Origin: Haloactinopolyspora alba
GTDB lineage: Bacteria; Actinomycetota; Actinomycetes; Jiangellales; Jiangellaceae
DNA: 55,803 nucleotides
NCBI RefSeq assembly: GCF_003014555.1
Contig: NZ_PYGE01000029.1
Span: 1 to 55,803, forward strand
Direction: 5' to 3'
Of the stretch, positions 11,501 to 20,358 are shown in pieces; position 1 is the first letter of the stretch; every line of letters starts with the position of its first letter. The translations under genes were made by a program, and so were the position numbers. Under the pieces are notes generated by a model that made no database searches, was not told the DNA's origin, and saw only the letters and a list, made by a program, of their open reading frames with translations.

Positions 11501-14500
11501 CGCCGAGTCGACGCTGCCGCCCACGAGCCGGTCGGTTCCGGCGTGGCCGTACAGCTCGTCGCTGCCCGGCCCGCCGAAGGCGAGATCGTCGCCCGGACCG
11601 GCCATCGCCACGTCGTCGTGGACGTTGCCGTGGATCTCGTCGTCGCCGCCGTCGCCCCAGATCTCGTCCTCGCCGGCGTTGCCGCGGATGACGTCGTCGT
11701 CGAGCCCGCCGTGGATCTCGTCCCCACGGCTCTGTCCGTACACGGTGTCGTCGCCGGCATCCCCGAAGATCCGGTCCTCGGCGTCCGTGTCGTCGGCGGC
11801 ACCGTCGTCGTCGATCTGCACCGACCAGTCCGTGGGGACGCCGGTGATCGCCGCGACGTCGCCGGCCACCAGGTCGGCGTCGTCTCCGGCGCGGATGGTG
11901 TCGTCGCCCCAGCCGCCGGTCACGCCGTCGTCGCCGGGACCGCTACCGATCACGTCCGAGCCGCCACCGCCGTCGACGAAGTCCGAGCCGGGCCCACCGT
12001 CGATGGTGTCGCCGCCACCGGAGGTCGCGTCGTCGGAGCTGGTGGCGCTGTCGTCGTCCGGATCCGGGCGTGCGTCGCCCCAGATCTTGTCGTGCCCGGC
12101 GGCACCGGTGACCGCGTCGTCACCGGGTCCGCCGGCGAGCAGGTCGTGGCCGTCGCTGCCGTCGACGGTGTCGGCGCCCCATTGGCCGAAGACGGTGTCG
12201 TTGCCCGGCTCGCCGTGGACGGTGTCGCCACCGGCCCCGGCGAACACCCGGTCACGGCCGGGTCCGGCGAAGACGGTGTCCGCGCTGCCGGACGGCGGAT
12301 CGCCGGTGGCGTTGGGGTCGTCGGCGTCGGCGGCCGTGTCACCGTGGACGGTGTCGTTCCCGTCACCGCCGTAGAGCGTGTCCGCGCCCAGACCGCCGGT
12401 CACGGTGTCGACTCCGTCGTCGCCGTAGGCCACATCGCTGTCGCCGCCAGCGTTGATGGTGTCACTGCCCGGGCCGGCGTTGACCTCGTCGTCGCCACCA
12501 CCGCCGAACAGCACGTCGTCGCCGTCGGCGCCGTCGACCACGTCGGCCGCACCGCTGCTGTCGGTCGAGGCACTGACGGTGAACAGCCCGTCCAGACCGG
12601 CTTGGCTGTCGCCGTGACCTCGGTCGCCGCCGCGGCCGAGGACGATGTCGTCCGTGCCCTGACCACCTGCGATCCGGTCGTCGCCGTCGCCGGTCTGGAT
12701 CACGTCGTTCCCGGGACCCAGATCGCCCCAGACCGCGGCGGAGAAGCTGGATGTCGCGGGCTGGTCCAGGCCCTGCTCGTCGGTGATGTCGACGCTCTGA
12801 CCGCCGCTGAACACCACGTTGTCGTGGCCGTCGGCGGCGTCCAGGACCACTGCGTACCCCTCGTACACCCGGCCGTCGTCCGGGTCCTTCTCCTGCGAAT
12901 GCCCGAACGCGGACACCTGGTAGCGCCCCGGCGACACCGGTGTGTCGCCGTCCCAGACCGGCGCGGCCAACTCGCGGACGGTGAACGACTCGTCCGTCAC
13001 GTCCGTGAACGCGCCGCGATCGCTCGCGTGGGCGCCCATGTTCAGCCGGAGCACCTCGACGTGGTGTGTTCCGCGCGCACCGAAGTCCCACGTCTCGTCG
13101 TCATCGGTGGACGCCAGGACCGGCGGAGCGGCGTTCTTCTCACACTGCTCCTGCAACGCCGCGGTGAAGTCGAACAGCGTCACCTCGGCCAGCTTGAACG
13201 TCTTGCGCACGCTGAACGGGCTCACCCCGAGACGAGCCCACGCCTCCAGGAACGCGGTGAGCTTCCCGGCGATGTCGAACATACACAGCGGGGTGAAGAT
13301 CTTCTGCCCGATCTCGGTGGTGTGCACGCGCCCGTCTGGCACCGGATCCCTCAGGTCGAACCCGAGGTTGGCCGCGACGCCGCCGTCCACACCTGCGGCG
13401 GCGACGACCGCGTCGATCTTGCCGCCGGCCTTGATACCGGCCTCCAGGAACAGCTCGGGGTCATCGAAGTCGATGACGTAGAGCCCGTGCAGGGCGAACG
13501 CCAGACTGTCGACGACACTCGAGTCCTGATCCAGCGCCTCACGGATTCCGGCGGTGCTCAGCCCGGCGCCGAACCGAGCGCCCGCGCCGGCCCACCCGCC
13601 GATGCTCACGTAGAGCACGCCGAAGAACGGCCCGAACGCCTGGTCGTAGGCGAACTCGACCTTCAGCGGCGGCGGCTCCCAGCGGACGATGTCGCAGTCC
13701 TGCCCGAATATCGTCGTCACCAGGCAGCCGGGGTTTTCGAGGACCGGCGCCGTCACCCACGACTGGGGCGTATCGGCCACCTTTGCCTTGTTCGCCTCGA
13801 CTGCGGCTGCCGCTTCCCCGTCCTGATCTACAGTGCCGATCATGCCGCTGATGTCGTCGGTCAATGCGTCGAACGCCTGGTCCGGCGCCGGCCGGTTGCC
13901 ACCGGCCCGCTCGGCGTCGAGCGTCACCGTGTCGGCGACCTTGATGGCCCCGCCGGCGAACGAGTCCGCGAGGCGCACCGCACTGGACACCGATGCGACG
14001 AACTCGGTGCTGTCGTCCATGCCCAGCAGCCTGGCCAGGGAGAGCATCGTGACGTCTGGCCCACCGAACAGGCGTGAAAGGTCCGAGATCACCGGGATCG
14101 GGGCTGTCAGGAAGTCCAGGACCGGCTCGATCGGCTCGGTGATGTCGCCCACGAAGCGCAGCGGCTCACCGAGCATCGACTGCAGCACATCGCCCAGATT
14201 CAGGTAGACGCCGTCGAACTGGACCAGCGCCGCGGCCGGGTCGAACTCGCCGGCCTGCGTGGCCGCCGCCGCGCTGCCACTGCCGTCGCAGTTGGACGAG
14301 GGGAACCCGTAGCACAGGCTGGTCTCCAGCCCGGGCAGACCGACGTCGCCGGCGCCGGCCGTGAAGTCGAGCTTGATGCCGGCCGAGACGTCGAAGGTCG
14401 GGTCGAAGGATCCGCTGAGGTCACTGGTGGCCATGGTCACCAGCTCGCCCACCAGGATCCGCCCATCCGCGTCACCGGAGGGCAGGCTCGCGCTGAAGTC

Positions 14501-17500
14501 GGCTCGCACCCCGGACGCCTCCTCGTCGGACGTGATCGCGGCCGAGAAGATGCCCAACGACGCGGCGAGTTCGCCGTTCAGGCTGGCCTGCAGCTTGGCG
14601 ACCATGTGCGCCGGGTCCGTTCCTCCGTCCGGCATGGACGAGCGCGGGTCGTCCAGCAGGTAGGCGCCGCGGTCGCGGCTGATACCGAAGCCGAGGTCGA
14701 CCCGCCAGCCGCCCCCGACGTTCACGTCTCCGCTGGTGCGTAGCGGCAGTCCCGGCAGTCCGAGGTCGAACGGGAGCTCGAACAGGCAGTCTGCCTGGTC
14801 CGCCTGGGAGCAGACGGGGTCACCGGCGACGTCGCCTTGCCCGAGCGAGAACTCGACCTCGACAGCGCTGACGTTCGTGGCGTCCGTGTCGCTTTCGTCG
14901 GCACATTCGTTGCTGCCGCAGCGCAACGTGATCTTGACGTCGTCTTCGGTGTCGAAAGCGACGAGCAGGTCGGCAGGAAGTTCGGCGGCGGCCTTCTCGA
15001 GATGCGTCCGCAGGTCGGCCACGCTCGGCGTGAGTGCCGCCGCGGCGGCTCCGTTTTCTTCGTCGGCGATCTCGATCGGGTCGGTGAGAGCGCTGGTGAA
15101 GTTGTCGAAAGCCGAACCGACTTCCCCCAGCGCCTTGTCGCTACCGGTCAGGTGCTTACCGATGAAGGGGATCTTGGATCCCCATTCGGTGGCGTCGAAC
15201 ACCCGGTTCAGCAATGTGGAGACCTGGCCGAAGACGTCACCGAGGCCCGCCAGGCTGAGCAACTGGCCCGCCAGCAGCCCGCTCAGGTCGTCCGGAGCGT
15301 CGACGACGGGGGCGCCGAGATCGTCGGCGGTCACCTGGAGCAGGCTGTTCGCAGGGTCCGCCGGGTCGATCGGTTCGCCGTCGACGAGAATCGGCAGGTT
15401 CACACACGCGAGCTGCCCAGTGACGGTCCGCTTCGCGGTTTCGGCGGGGACCGTGCTCGTCGTGCACGTCTGCCCGCTCGGCTGCAATTGCGCGTTCAGC
15501 TGCGACATCCAGGTGCCCGCGGGGACGAATCCGTCACCGGCGCCGTCCACGCCAACCTCGACGCCGGCGTCGAGCTTGGCTTCGCCGCCCGGCCCGAGCT
15601 GAACGTCGACGCCGGCCACGGCGACACCCAGGGAGTCCTCTTCGCCGAGCGCGGCCGTGCCGGTCACGTCGAGACCGGAGCTCTCCCGGATCCGCAGATC
15701 CGCCGCATCGGGAAGCGTGGCGTCCGACACGTCGACCGGGAAACCGAGGTCGAGCCCGGCTCCCACCTCGAGCGACACGCTGCCCTGCGTGCCACCGAAC
15801 AGGTCGCCCGTGCCCGGCACCGGCAGCGAGACCGGAACGTCGTCGGCATACGTGGACGACGCGCCGATCGTGACCACGAGGTCCGGCGTACCGTCGTCCT
15901 CCAGGTCGGCGATCTCCCAGTCCAGGTCGGTCTCGGCTCCGGACCCGAGCAGCTCGGCGAGCCGGTCCTGGACGGCCTTCTCGAAGGCTTGCAACGACCC
16001 GGGCGGGCCGGCCGTGCGGATCCCATCGATGGTGTCGGACAAGGCGGTGGCTTCACGGGCCAAGCTGCCGAGGCTGCGCTCGACGATCGGCATCGGCGTC
16101 TGCAGAGCTTCGGTCGCGATCGCACCGTCGGAGCCGATCTGCTGAACCTGGCCCAGCAAGCCGTCGACCGTGTCGACGACGCGGCCGAACAACGCCGTGC
16201 GGTGCTCAAGATCGTAGTCGAGCGCCTTCAGCAGGGCGGCGCGGCTGTCGGTCGTGGTCACCTCGGGGGACGTGTCCGGATCGTGTGCGGTGGGCCAGGT
16301 GAGCGACACGCCGGCCGTGCCGCCTGCGCCCACGGTGACCTCTTCACCCTCGGCATCGACGACACGCAGCTGGAGCGAACCTTCCACACCGAGGTCACGC
16401 TCGACCGCGAGATGATCCGCGGCCACCGGCGGCGGCTGGCCCTCCTCCGCGGCGGTCAGTGCCTGCAGGAACGAGTGGATCGACTGGTGACCGCCGTCGA
16501 GCAGAAGGTCGACCGTCACCGCGGGCTCTTCCGCGCCTGCCGCCGGCCGGTAGACGATCTCTCCACCGACTCCGCGGACCTCGACCCAACCGGCCGTGCC
16601 GATGCTGCCGGAGGCCGGGACGCGAACCTCGGACAGGACCTCGATCTCGTGGTTTTCGGACTCCCTGAGCCCGAACCGCTCGTAGATCGCGGGTTGCTCG
16701 GTCTCGGTGATCGTAGGCGTGTCCGGGTCGTCGCACTCGTTCACGTCGGGCGTGTCCGGGTCGTCGCAGGAGGTGTCCCCCGGCTGGAGGTCGACGGTCC
16801 ACAGCAGGTCGACGCTGCCGCCGGTGCGAGCGCGGGCCGGCGCGGCTTGGGTCTGCCGATGTTGCAGCGCATCGATGCCCGCGTCGGCCCGGAGTGTGTC
16901 GCCGAAGTCGAGCCAACCGGTCTGATCACCGTCCTGATCGGTGATCGGCGCCTCGTCACCGAGCGAATTGTCGATCGTGATCCGCAGGTCCAGGACCTGG
17001 GTTTCCGGGTCGTACACCGGTTCCAGCAGCGACGCGTCCAGGCCCGGCACGCCGTCGTCCTCGGCGGTGAGCCGGTCGACGAGCTGGCCGATGGTGGTGA
17101 ACCTCGCCTGGCCGAACTGACTGGCCTCCGGGTTACCCGGATCGAACTCCACCGTCTGATCCGTGACGAACTCGGCCAGACCGTCGGCCGGGCTGGCGAT
17201 GCCACGCAGTGACACACCCAGGAACGGAAGCTGGATGTCCGCGGCCGGGTGCCCCTGCACCACGCTCGTGGCGAGGAACAGCTGACCGAGGCCGCCGAGC
17301 AGCTCGGAAGCGTCCACGCTGAGGAAATCGGCGAAGACGTCGTCGTAAGTCGCGTCGGTGCTCACCACCGGCTCGGCCGCGCCCAGATCCGGGCCGTCGA
17401 CGCCCACCTCGGCGGAGAGCGCATCCGCACCGTCGCCGATCGTGACCGTCGACGACTCGAGCGTGAACGTGCCGTCGGCGCTGCCGGTCCGGGTGACGGT

Positions 17501-18367
17501 CCCGATGAGATCCTCCAGGGCGAAGCGCATCTCTCCCGGGATCACGTTCGTGCCGCCGTCGTCGGGTTTCTCGTCGAACTGGAGCATCCCGTCGTCGTCG
17601 GTGTCGTGCAGGGTTGCGGCAAACTCCGCGTCGAGCGCCAGCGTGGACCCGGCAGCCACGGTCGCGTCCAGGATTCCGACCGCGGCCGGCAGGCCCTCGG
17701 CCCCGACCGTGAACGGGTCCGGCTCGGGCGTCGTCCGGTCGGAGTCGATGGCGGCACTGATCACCGCCGTGGGGCCGGGGTCGGCCTCGATCCAGAACTG
17801 GTCGTCATCGGGCGTGTACCGGACCGTCATCGCCGTCTCGAAGGTCAGCGTGACCGGCACGCCGTCGACCACGTCGCCGTCGTCGTCGGTCGGAGAGCCG
17901 ATACCGACGGGCGAGACGCCGTCGGCGGCGTCCCGGGACACGGCGAAGCCGACGTCGTCGAGCTCACGGCGGATCGTCACGGCGAACCGCAGGCCGTTGT
18001 CGTCCACGGGTTCGGCCTCGACCGCGAAGGACAGTCCGGCGTCGAGCGCCACTTCGCCGGAAACAGCGGCGGCGAGCGCGTCAACGTCGGGCAACGCGCC
18101 CAGGTCGTTGCCGCTCGCGAACGACAGCGGCCCGCTGAACACCGCACTGATCGCGGTGTCCACCCCTGGGACCACGTCGATCAGCGGCACCTTCTGCCCG
18201 AACCGGTCGTACTGCGGCAGTTCGGCGGCATACCAGTCCGCGATCTGGCCCATGCCGTCCCGCAGCCCGGCGGCGAGCGGATCGCTGTGCTCGCTCGCGG
18301 CGGCGGTGGTCGTCGTGGACGCGGTGATCAGCAATACGGCCGTGAATCCAGCAAGCTCACGCTTCAT
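8555..18367 (-). CDS. Giant secreted RTX-repeat calcium-binding protein
   Basis: A 3270-residue extracellular protein. Residues 1-27 form a Sec signal peptide (MKRELAGFTAVLLITAS, then Ala/Thr). Residues about 30-1875 are acidic and beta-rich with no family I recognise. They include two EF-hand-like loops, DTDDDGMLQFDE near 255 and DQDGDQTGWLDF near 475. From about 1880 to 3170 the chain is RTX nonapeptide repeats (GGxGxDxUx), for example GGPGDDAVTG and GNGGRDTMYGN. These are broken by blocks starting GDNG, GDQG, GDRG or GDNA, each followed by a non-repetitive insert. RTX repeats fold as calcium-bound beta-rolls. No type I secretion genes are nearby, which fits Sec export in a monoderm. The start MKREL was chosen for its signal peptide; the upstream in-frame extension has none. 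Confidence 0.92.
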   Translation of the reverse strand: MKRELAGFTAVLLITASTTTTAAASEHSDPLAAGLRDGMGQIADWYAAELPQYDRFGQKVPLIDVVPGVDTAISAVFSGPLSFASGNDLGALPDVDALAAAVSGEVALDAGLSFAVEAEPVDDNGLRFAVTIRRELDDVGFAVSRDAADGVSPVGIGSPTDDDGDVVDGVPVTLTFETAMTVRYTPDDDQFWIEADPGPTAVISAAIDSDRTTPEPDPFTVGAEGLPAAVGILDATVAAGSTLALDAEFAATLHDTDDDGMLQFDEKPDDGGTNVIPGEMRFALEDLIGTVTRTGSADGTFTLESSTVTIGDGADALSAEVGVDGPDLGAAEPVVSTDATYDDVFADFLSVDASELLGGLGQLFLATSVVQGHPAADIQLPFLGVSLRGIASPADGLAEFVTDQTVEFDPGNPEASQFGQARFTTIGQLVDRLTAEDDGVPGLDASLLEPVYDPETQVLDLRITIDNSLGDEAPITDQDGDQTGWLDFGDTLRADAGIDALQHRQTQAAPARARTGGSVDLLWTVDLQPGDTSCDDPDTPDVNECDDPDTPTITETEQPAIYERFGLRESENHEIEVLSEVRVPASGSIGTAGWVEVRGVGGEIVYRPAAGAEEPAVTVDLLLDGGHQSIHSFLQALTAAEEGQPPPVAADHLAVERDLGVEGSLQLRVVDAEGEEVTVGAGGTAGVSLTWPTAHDPDTSPEVTTTDSRAALLKALDYDLEHRTALFGRVVDTVDGLLGQVQQIGSDGAIATEALQTPMPIVERSLGSLAREATALSDTIDGIRTAGPPGSLQAFEKAVQDRLAELLGSGAETDLDWEIADLEDDGTPDLVVTIGASSTYADDVPVSLPVPGTGDLFGGTQGSVSLEVGAGLDLGFPVDVSDATLPDAADLRIRESSGLDVTGTAALGEEDSLGVAVAGVDVQLGPGGEAKLDAGVEVGVDGAGDGFVPAGTWMSQLNAQLQPSGQTCTTSTVPAETAKRTVTGQLACVNLPILVDGEPIDPADPANSLLQVTADDLGAPVVDAPDDLSGLLAGQLLSLAGLGDVFGQVSTLLNRVFDATEWGSKIPFIGKHLTGSDKALGEVGSAFDNFTSALTDPIEIADEENGAAAAALTPSVADLRTHLEKAAAELPADLLVAFDTEDDVKITLRCGSNECADESDTDATNVSAVEVEFSLGQGDVAGDPVCSQADQADCLFELPFDLGLPGLPLRTSGDVNVGGGWRVDLGFGISRDRGAYLLDDPRSSMPDGGTDPAHMVAKLQASLNGELAASLGIFSAAITSDEEASGVRADFSASLPSGDADGRILVGELVTMATSDLSGSFDPTFDVSAGIKLDFTAGAGDVGLPGLETSLCYGFPSSNCDGSGSAAAATQAGEFDPAAALVQFDGVYLNLGDVLQSMLGEPLRFVGDITEPIEPVLDFLTAPIPVISDLSRLFGGPDVTMLSLARLLGMDDSTEFVASVSSAVRLADSFAGGAIKVADTVTLDAERAGGNRPAPDQAFDALTDDISGMIGTVDQDGEAAAAVEANKAKVADTPQSWVTAPVLENPGCLVTTIFGQDCDIVRWEPPPLKVEFAYDQAFGPFFGVLYVSIGGWAGAGARFGAGLSTAGIREALDQDSSVVDSLAFALHGLYVIDFDDPELFLEAGIKAGGKIDAVVAAAGVDGGVAANLGFDLRDPVPDGRVHTTEIGQKIFTPLCMFDIAGKLTAFLEAWARLGVSPFSVRKTFKLAEVTLFDFTAALQEQCEKNAAPPVLASTDDDETWDFGARGTHHVEVLRLNMGAHASDRGAFTDVTDESFTVRELAAPVWDGDTPVSPGRYQVSAFGHSQEKDPDDGRVYEGYAVVLDAADGHDNVVFSGGQSVDITDEQGLDQPATSSFSAAVWGDLGPGNDVIQTGDGDDRIAGGQGTDDIVLGRGGDRGHGDSQAGLDGLFTVSASTDSSGAADVVDGADGDDVLFGGGGDDEVNAGPGSDTINAGGDSDVAYGDDGVDTVTGGLGADTLYGGDGNDTVHGDTAADADDPNATGDPPSGSADTVFAGPGRDRVFAGAGGDTVHGEPGNDTVFGQWGADTVDGSDGHDLLAGGPGDDAVTGAAGHDKIWGDARPDPDDDSATSSDDATSGGGDTIDGGPGSDFVDGGGGSDVIGSGPGDDGVTGGWGDDTIRAGDDADLVAGDVAAITGVPTDWSVQIDDDGAADDTDAEDRIFGDAGDDTVYGQSRGDEIHGGLDDDVIRGNAGEDEIWGDGGDDEIHGNVHDDVAMAGPGDDLAFGGPGSDELYGHAGTDRLVGGSVDSAAADAGDVIYGGAGEDVALGDNGTVGDVLDESTIVPANGNEAGTFGDDHMGGGAGRDVLHGQDGGDRLFGDAGDDQLFGELGADRLIGGADHDTLLGDQGAVTPAAAVDPDGTDGVGRWPGGAPRWTTQLVAPDEGGEDDLFGRSGDDHVYGGWADDYLEGGPGDDAIEGNGGRDTMYGNEPPDGSAAGPMSAAAEAQAAADPRDADDMIGGSSVVNGAEAKLDEGEFLMFGNELEDVMAGDNAVITGVVAPGDSGATWAVDDVTGGRLRQIELLDREKSATTPIPLSDVSGPDLVHGNEGNDRMFGQGGTDILKGNEDDDFVQGNQDRDLIEGNGGEDDLVGGSQFLSPFVGTPDEHHPDQGDHDAGDEIYGGAGADVAIGDNGDVTRRCQEDVDYTYATTQLGIENQRCIQLLDLQAPPAEANFGPDVISGGAGVDVLFGQDADDVVAGGPDDDYMEGNGGTEWLFGDSLASGVKTSPPSVTLPYETLPADAQDELALPTPGTLEFPPAVPFFDTCPLDDDNDDNDCRSAAPELEGPAGPDGQDDQIGGSSRSDHRDSADVVFGDGAADFQLGDNGRLDREIVDGAYSTYADYNPTTVVREATRYDVAGPPHTHGRDVLIGDGGDDYQWGQDGNDALLGQQDNDEQYGELGGDWVDGARGQDVQIGDRGGVVSRLLGPGEEVTATTGGPTFFDIVLMREGTFDRRVDLQHDADGSALEHPGLTSGGDDIVLGGPGHDVMHGAFADDAMNGNGGGDWMYGDDGADVMWGGRGCVPGDPEDGVDDSGAPCAGVADPGEFDQFVDILFGGHGGTSGDEVGDADILDFRPRAGVDPPLWHLLTGTLNDDASDPDSIEDNDHHHGVDWIYGGWDRDVLQGDIGQNGPEPDGDRLIDWVGAFNLFTRCNASYGDDGDIRQRSPQMETLLQTLAFGTGVGTSMDDVRDPDSSAYRELALVYKTDTRENNGRAFPGTPGHFDEPSCLP

Positions 18368-18772
18368 GAGCAGCCCCCCGAGGGGTACCGAGCCGACCAC
18401 ACGCCCCTCGTGGCCGGTCGACGCGCTCAGGACCGGAGAGTTCCAGGCCCTGACGTGAAAGTTCGCGGCGTCGTGGACCCCGCGGACAAGACCGGCCACC
18501 CGTTCCGGCCATGCAACAACGACGCGGGCGAACCGGAGGATCGCAGGTCGAATACCGAATCACGGAACACGGTCGACCTGTCAGCATCGCGCCGACGGAG
18601 AACGGTCACTGACCGTTCGGCCGTCGTCTGCGTGATCTCCCCGGTACGGGCCATTGTCAGCCCTCCCCCCGGCGCTGACCGTACAGACGACCTCAAGAAC
18701 CGTCAATGGTTAGCTACCGAATTATCAGCAGCATTTCGGACCATGACCTGTTATGACATGAAAGTATTTGTG
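18368..18772. other. Gap between trmH and the RTX gene; AT-rich patch and dyad
   Basis: This 405-bp gap holds no gene I can support. The half next to trmH (about 18695-18775) is only about 41% GC, far below the rest of the window. It is the likely promoter region of the RTX gene on the minus strand. A perfect 9-bp dyad lies at 18600-18618, and further TGACCGT half-site-like sequence occurs at 18676-18682. Confidence 0.6.
18600..18618. promoter_or_regulatory. Palindromic operator candidate upstream of the RTX gene
   Basis: GAACGGTCA and TGACCGTTC form a perfect inverted repeat around a single C, 233 bp before the RTX start. The size and spacing suit a dimeric regulator such as a TetR- or GntR-type protein; none is encoded next to it. 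Confidence 0.5.
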
Positions 18773-19597
18773 TCAGCACGGATCATGCGAGGTTCGGGGA
18801 CGTCGTTGTGACCGCGCCGACGCGTAGAGGCAGACCGCGGCTGCGGCGGCCAGGTTCAGGCTCTCGGCCCGGCCGTAGATCGGCACCCTGACGACCTGGT
18901 CGACCTGGTGCAGCACCTCGTCCGGCACACCGCGGGCCTCGTTGCCGAACAGCCACGCCGTCGGGCCGGCAAGAACACCGGCGTCCTCCACGGCGTCCAG
19001 ATCCTGCCGGCCGGTCCCGTCGGCCGCCAGGACCGTGACACCCCTGCCGCGCAGTGCGGCGATCACCTGCTCAGCCGGCGTGTCCGCGCTGATCGGCAGG
19101 TGAAACACGCTCCCGGCCGAGGCTCGCACGGCTTTGCCACCCTGGGCGTCGACCGAGCCGCTGGTCAGCACGACGGCGTCGGCACCGGCGGCGTCCGCGC
19201 AACGGATCACGGTGCCCGCGTTGCCGGGGTCCTGTGCCCCGGCGAGCACCGCCACGAGCCCCGGCGCCGCGGGCAGCGCGTCGTCGAGCGGAAGCGTCAG
19301 CGAGCGGCACACGGCGACCAGGCCCTGCGGGGTGACCGTCTCGGACAGGTCGGCCAGCGCGTCGTCAGCGGCGAGCGTGACCGCGATGCCGGCCTCTTCC
19401 GCGTCGGCGACGATCGCGGGGTGCCGGTCGCGGGCCGACTCGCTCGCCATGATCTCGACCACCCGCCCGGGCCCCGCGGCCACCGCCTCGCGGACCGCCT
19501 GCGCACCCTCGGCCAGGAACAGGCCGGCCTTCACCCGGCCGGCACGCCGGGTGAGCTTGTGCGCGTCCCGGATCCGGCCGGAGCGTCGTGTCAGCAT
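18773..19597 (-). CDS. TrmH/SpoU-family RNA 2'-O-methyltransferase
   Basis: A 274-residue SPOUT methyltransferase that transfers a methyl group from SAM to a ribose 2'-OH in rRNA or tRNA. An N-terminal substrate-binding domain (about 1-95) precedes the trefoil-knot SPOUT domain. All three SpoU motifs are seen: QDPGNAGTVIRCADAAGA (motif 1), LFGNEARGV (motif 2) and IYGRAESLNLAAAAAVCLY (motif 3, with the knot Asn). The ATG is preceded by GGAGAG. It lies downstream of rplT beyond a strong terminator, so it probably has its own promoter. The usual next gene, pheS, is displaced by 14 kb. The exact target nucleotide is not predictable. Confidence 0.93.
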   Translation of the reverse strand: MLTRRSGRIRDAHKLTRRAGRVKAGLFLAEGAQAVREAVAAGPGRVVEIMASESARDRHPAIVADAEEAGIAVTLAADDALADLSETVTPQGLVAVCRSLTLPLDDALPAAPGLVAVLAGAQDPGNAGTVIRCADAAGADAVVLTSGSVDAQGGKAVRASAGSVFHLPISADTPAEQVIAALRGRGVTVLAADGTGRQDLDAVEDAGVLAGPTAWLFGNEARGVPDEVLHQVDQVVRVPIYGRAESLNLAAAAAVCLYASARSQRRPRTSHDPC

Positions 19598-19636
19598 GTG
19601 CGCGCTCTCCTCGTCCGCGTACCCGCGTGATCACCG

Positions 19637-19679
19637 AAAACGGGCCCGCACGATGAACTGTGTCATCGGGCGGGCCCGT
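19637..19679 (-). terminator. Intrinsic terminator of infC-rpmI-rplT
   Basis: The outer stem ACGGGCCCGC/GCGGGCCCGT (10 bp, perfect) continues through an inner stem CGATGA/TCATCG to a 6-nt loop. On the minus strand it is followed by a TTTT run. It lies 25 nt after the rplT stop and is the best Rho-independent terminator in the window. Confidence 0.85.
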
Positions 19680-19704
19680 CACCGGAGGCGACGTGAACGA
19701 CGGC

Positions 19705-20085
19705 TCAGGTCGCCGGCGCGTTCCGGTCGGCCGGCAGAGCCGCCCGGGCGGTCTCGACCAGGGCCTTGAAGGCCGGCTGGTCGTTGACGGCGAGGTCCGC
19801 CAGGATCTTCCGGTCGACCTCGATCTCGGCGAGGCGCAGCCCCTGGATGAAGCGGTTGTACGTCAGGCCCTCGGCGCGCGCCGCCGCGTTGATCCGAGTG
19901 ATCCACAGCTGCCGGAAGTCACCCTTGCGCTGCTTACGGTCACGGTAGGCGTAGACGAGCGAGTGCGTGACCTGCTCTTTCGCCTTCCGGTACATCCGGG
20001 AGCGCTGACCCCGGTAGCCGCTGGCCCTCTCGAGCGTCTCGCGGCGCTTCTTGTGGGCGTTGGTCGCCCGCTTCACGCGTGCCAC
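19705..20085 (-). CDS. rplT: 50S ribosomal protein L20
   Basis: Ribosomal protein L20, 126 residues, the usual size. The conserved N-terminus [15 protein letters not shown] begins at a GTG preceded by AAGGAG at good spacing. The basic N-terminal tail threads into 23S rRNA, and the globular part contains [13 protein letters not shown] and GLTYNRFI. It is the third gene of the infC-rpmI-rplT operon and is followed by a strong hairpin terminator. In several bacteria L20 represses this operon by binding its mRNA. I did not identify such a site. Confidence 0.98.
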   Translation of the reverse strand: MARVKRATNAHKKRRETLERASGYRGQRSRMYRKAKEQVTHSLVYAYRDRKQRKGDFRQLWITRINAAARAEGLTYNRFIQGLRLAEIEVDRKILADLAVNDQPAFKALVETARAALPADRNAPAT

Positions 20086-20146
20086 TGATACTCCTTGCTC
20101 CGTTCGGCCCGCACGGGGCCGGGTTCATGTCTGCGTCGTGGTCGCC

Positions 20147-20341
20147 TTATCGGCCGAGCATCTTCTTGACCCGGTTCTCGTCCGGCTTGGACACGTCGGT
20201 GGTGCCGTCGAGCCGACGGGTCCGGGTGGAAGGCTTGTTCACGAAGTAGTGGCGCCGATTCGCCTTCTCCCGCCGGATCTTCCCGCTACCCGTCACCCGG
20301 AAGCGCTTGCTCGCCCCGCTGTGCGTCTTGTTCTTCGGCAT
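20147..20341 (-). CDS. rpmI: 50S ribosomal protein L35
   Basis: Ribosomal protein L35, 64 residues, complete. It shows the family pattern [20 protein letters not shown] and ends [11 protein letters not shown]. The ATG is 17 nt after the infC stop, with GAGGAG upstream. The middle gene of the operon. Confidence 0.98.
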   Translation of the reverse strand: MPKNKTHSGASKRFRVTGSGKIRREKANRRHYFVNKPSTRTRRLDGTTDVSKPDENRVKKMLGR

Positions 20342-20358
20342 GGCGCCGTCGTCTCCTC

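Noticed and set aside
8850-12730. CRISPR-like repetition
   Set aside because: The repeats are in-frame RTX codons of variable spacing with no constant repeat/spacer pattern.
8921-14077. Very long plus-strand open frame (1718 codons) opposite the RTX gene
   Set aside because: It is the antisense shadow of GC-rich, Asp/Gly-rich repeats. It reads as low-complexity Val/Ala/Arg with no domain, start site or neighbours.
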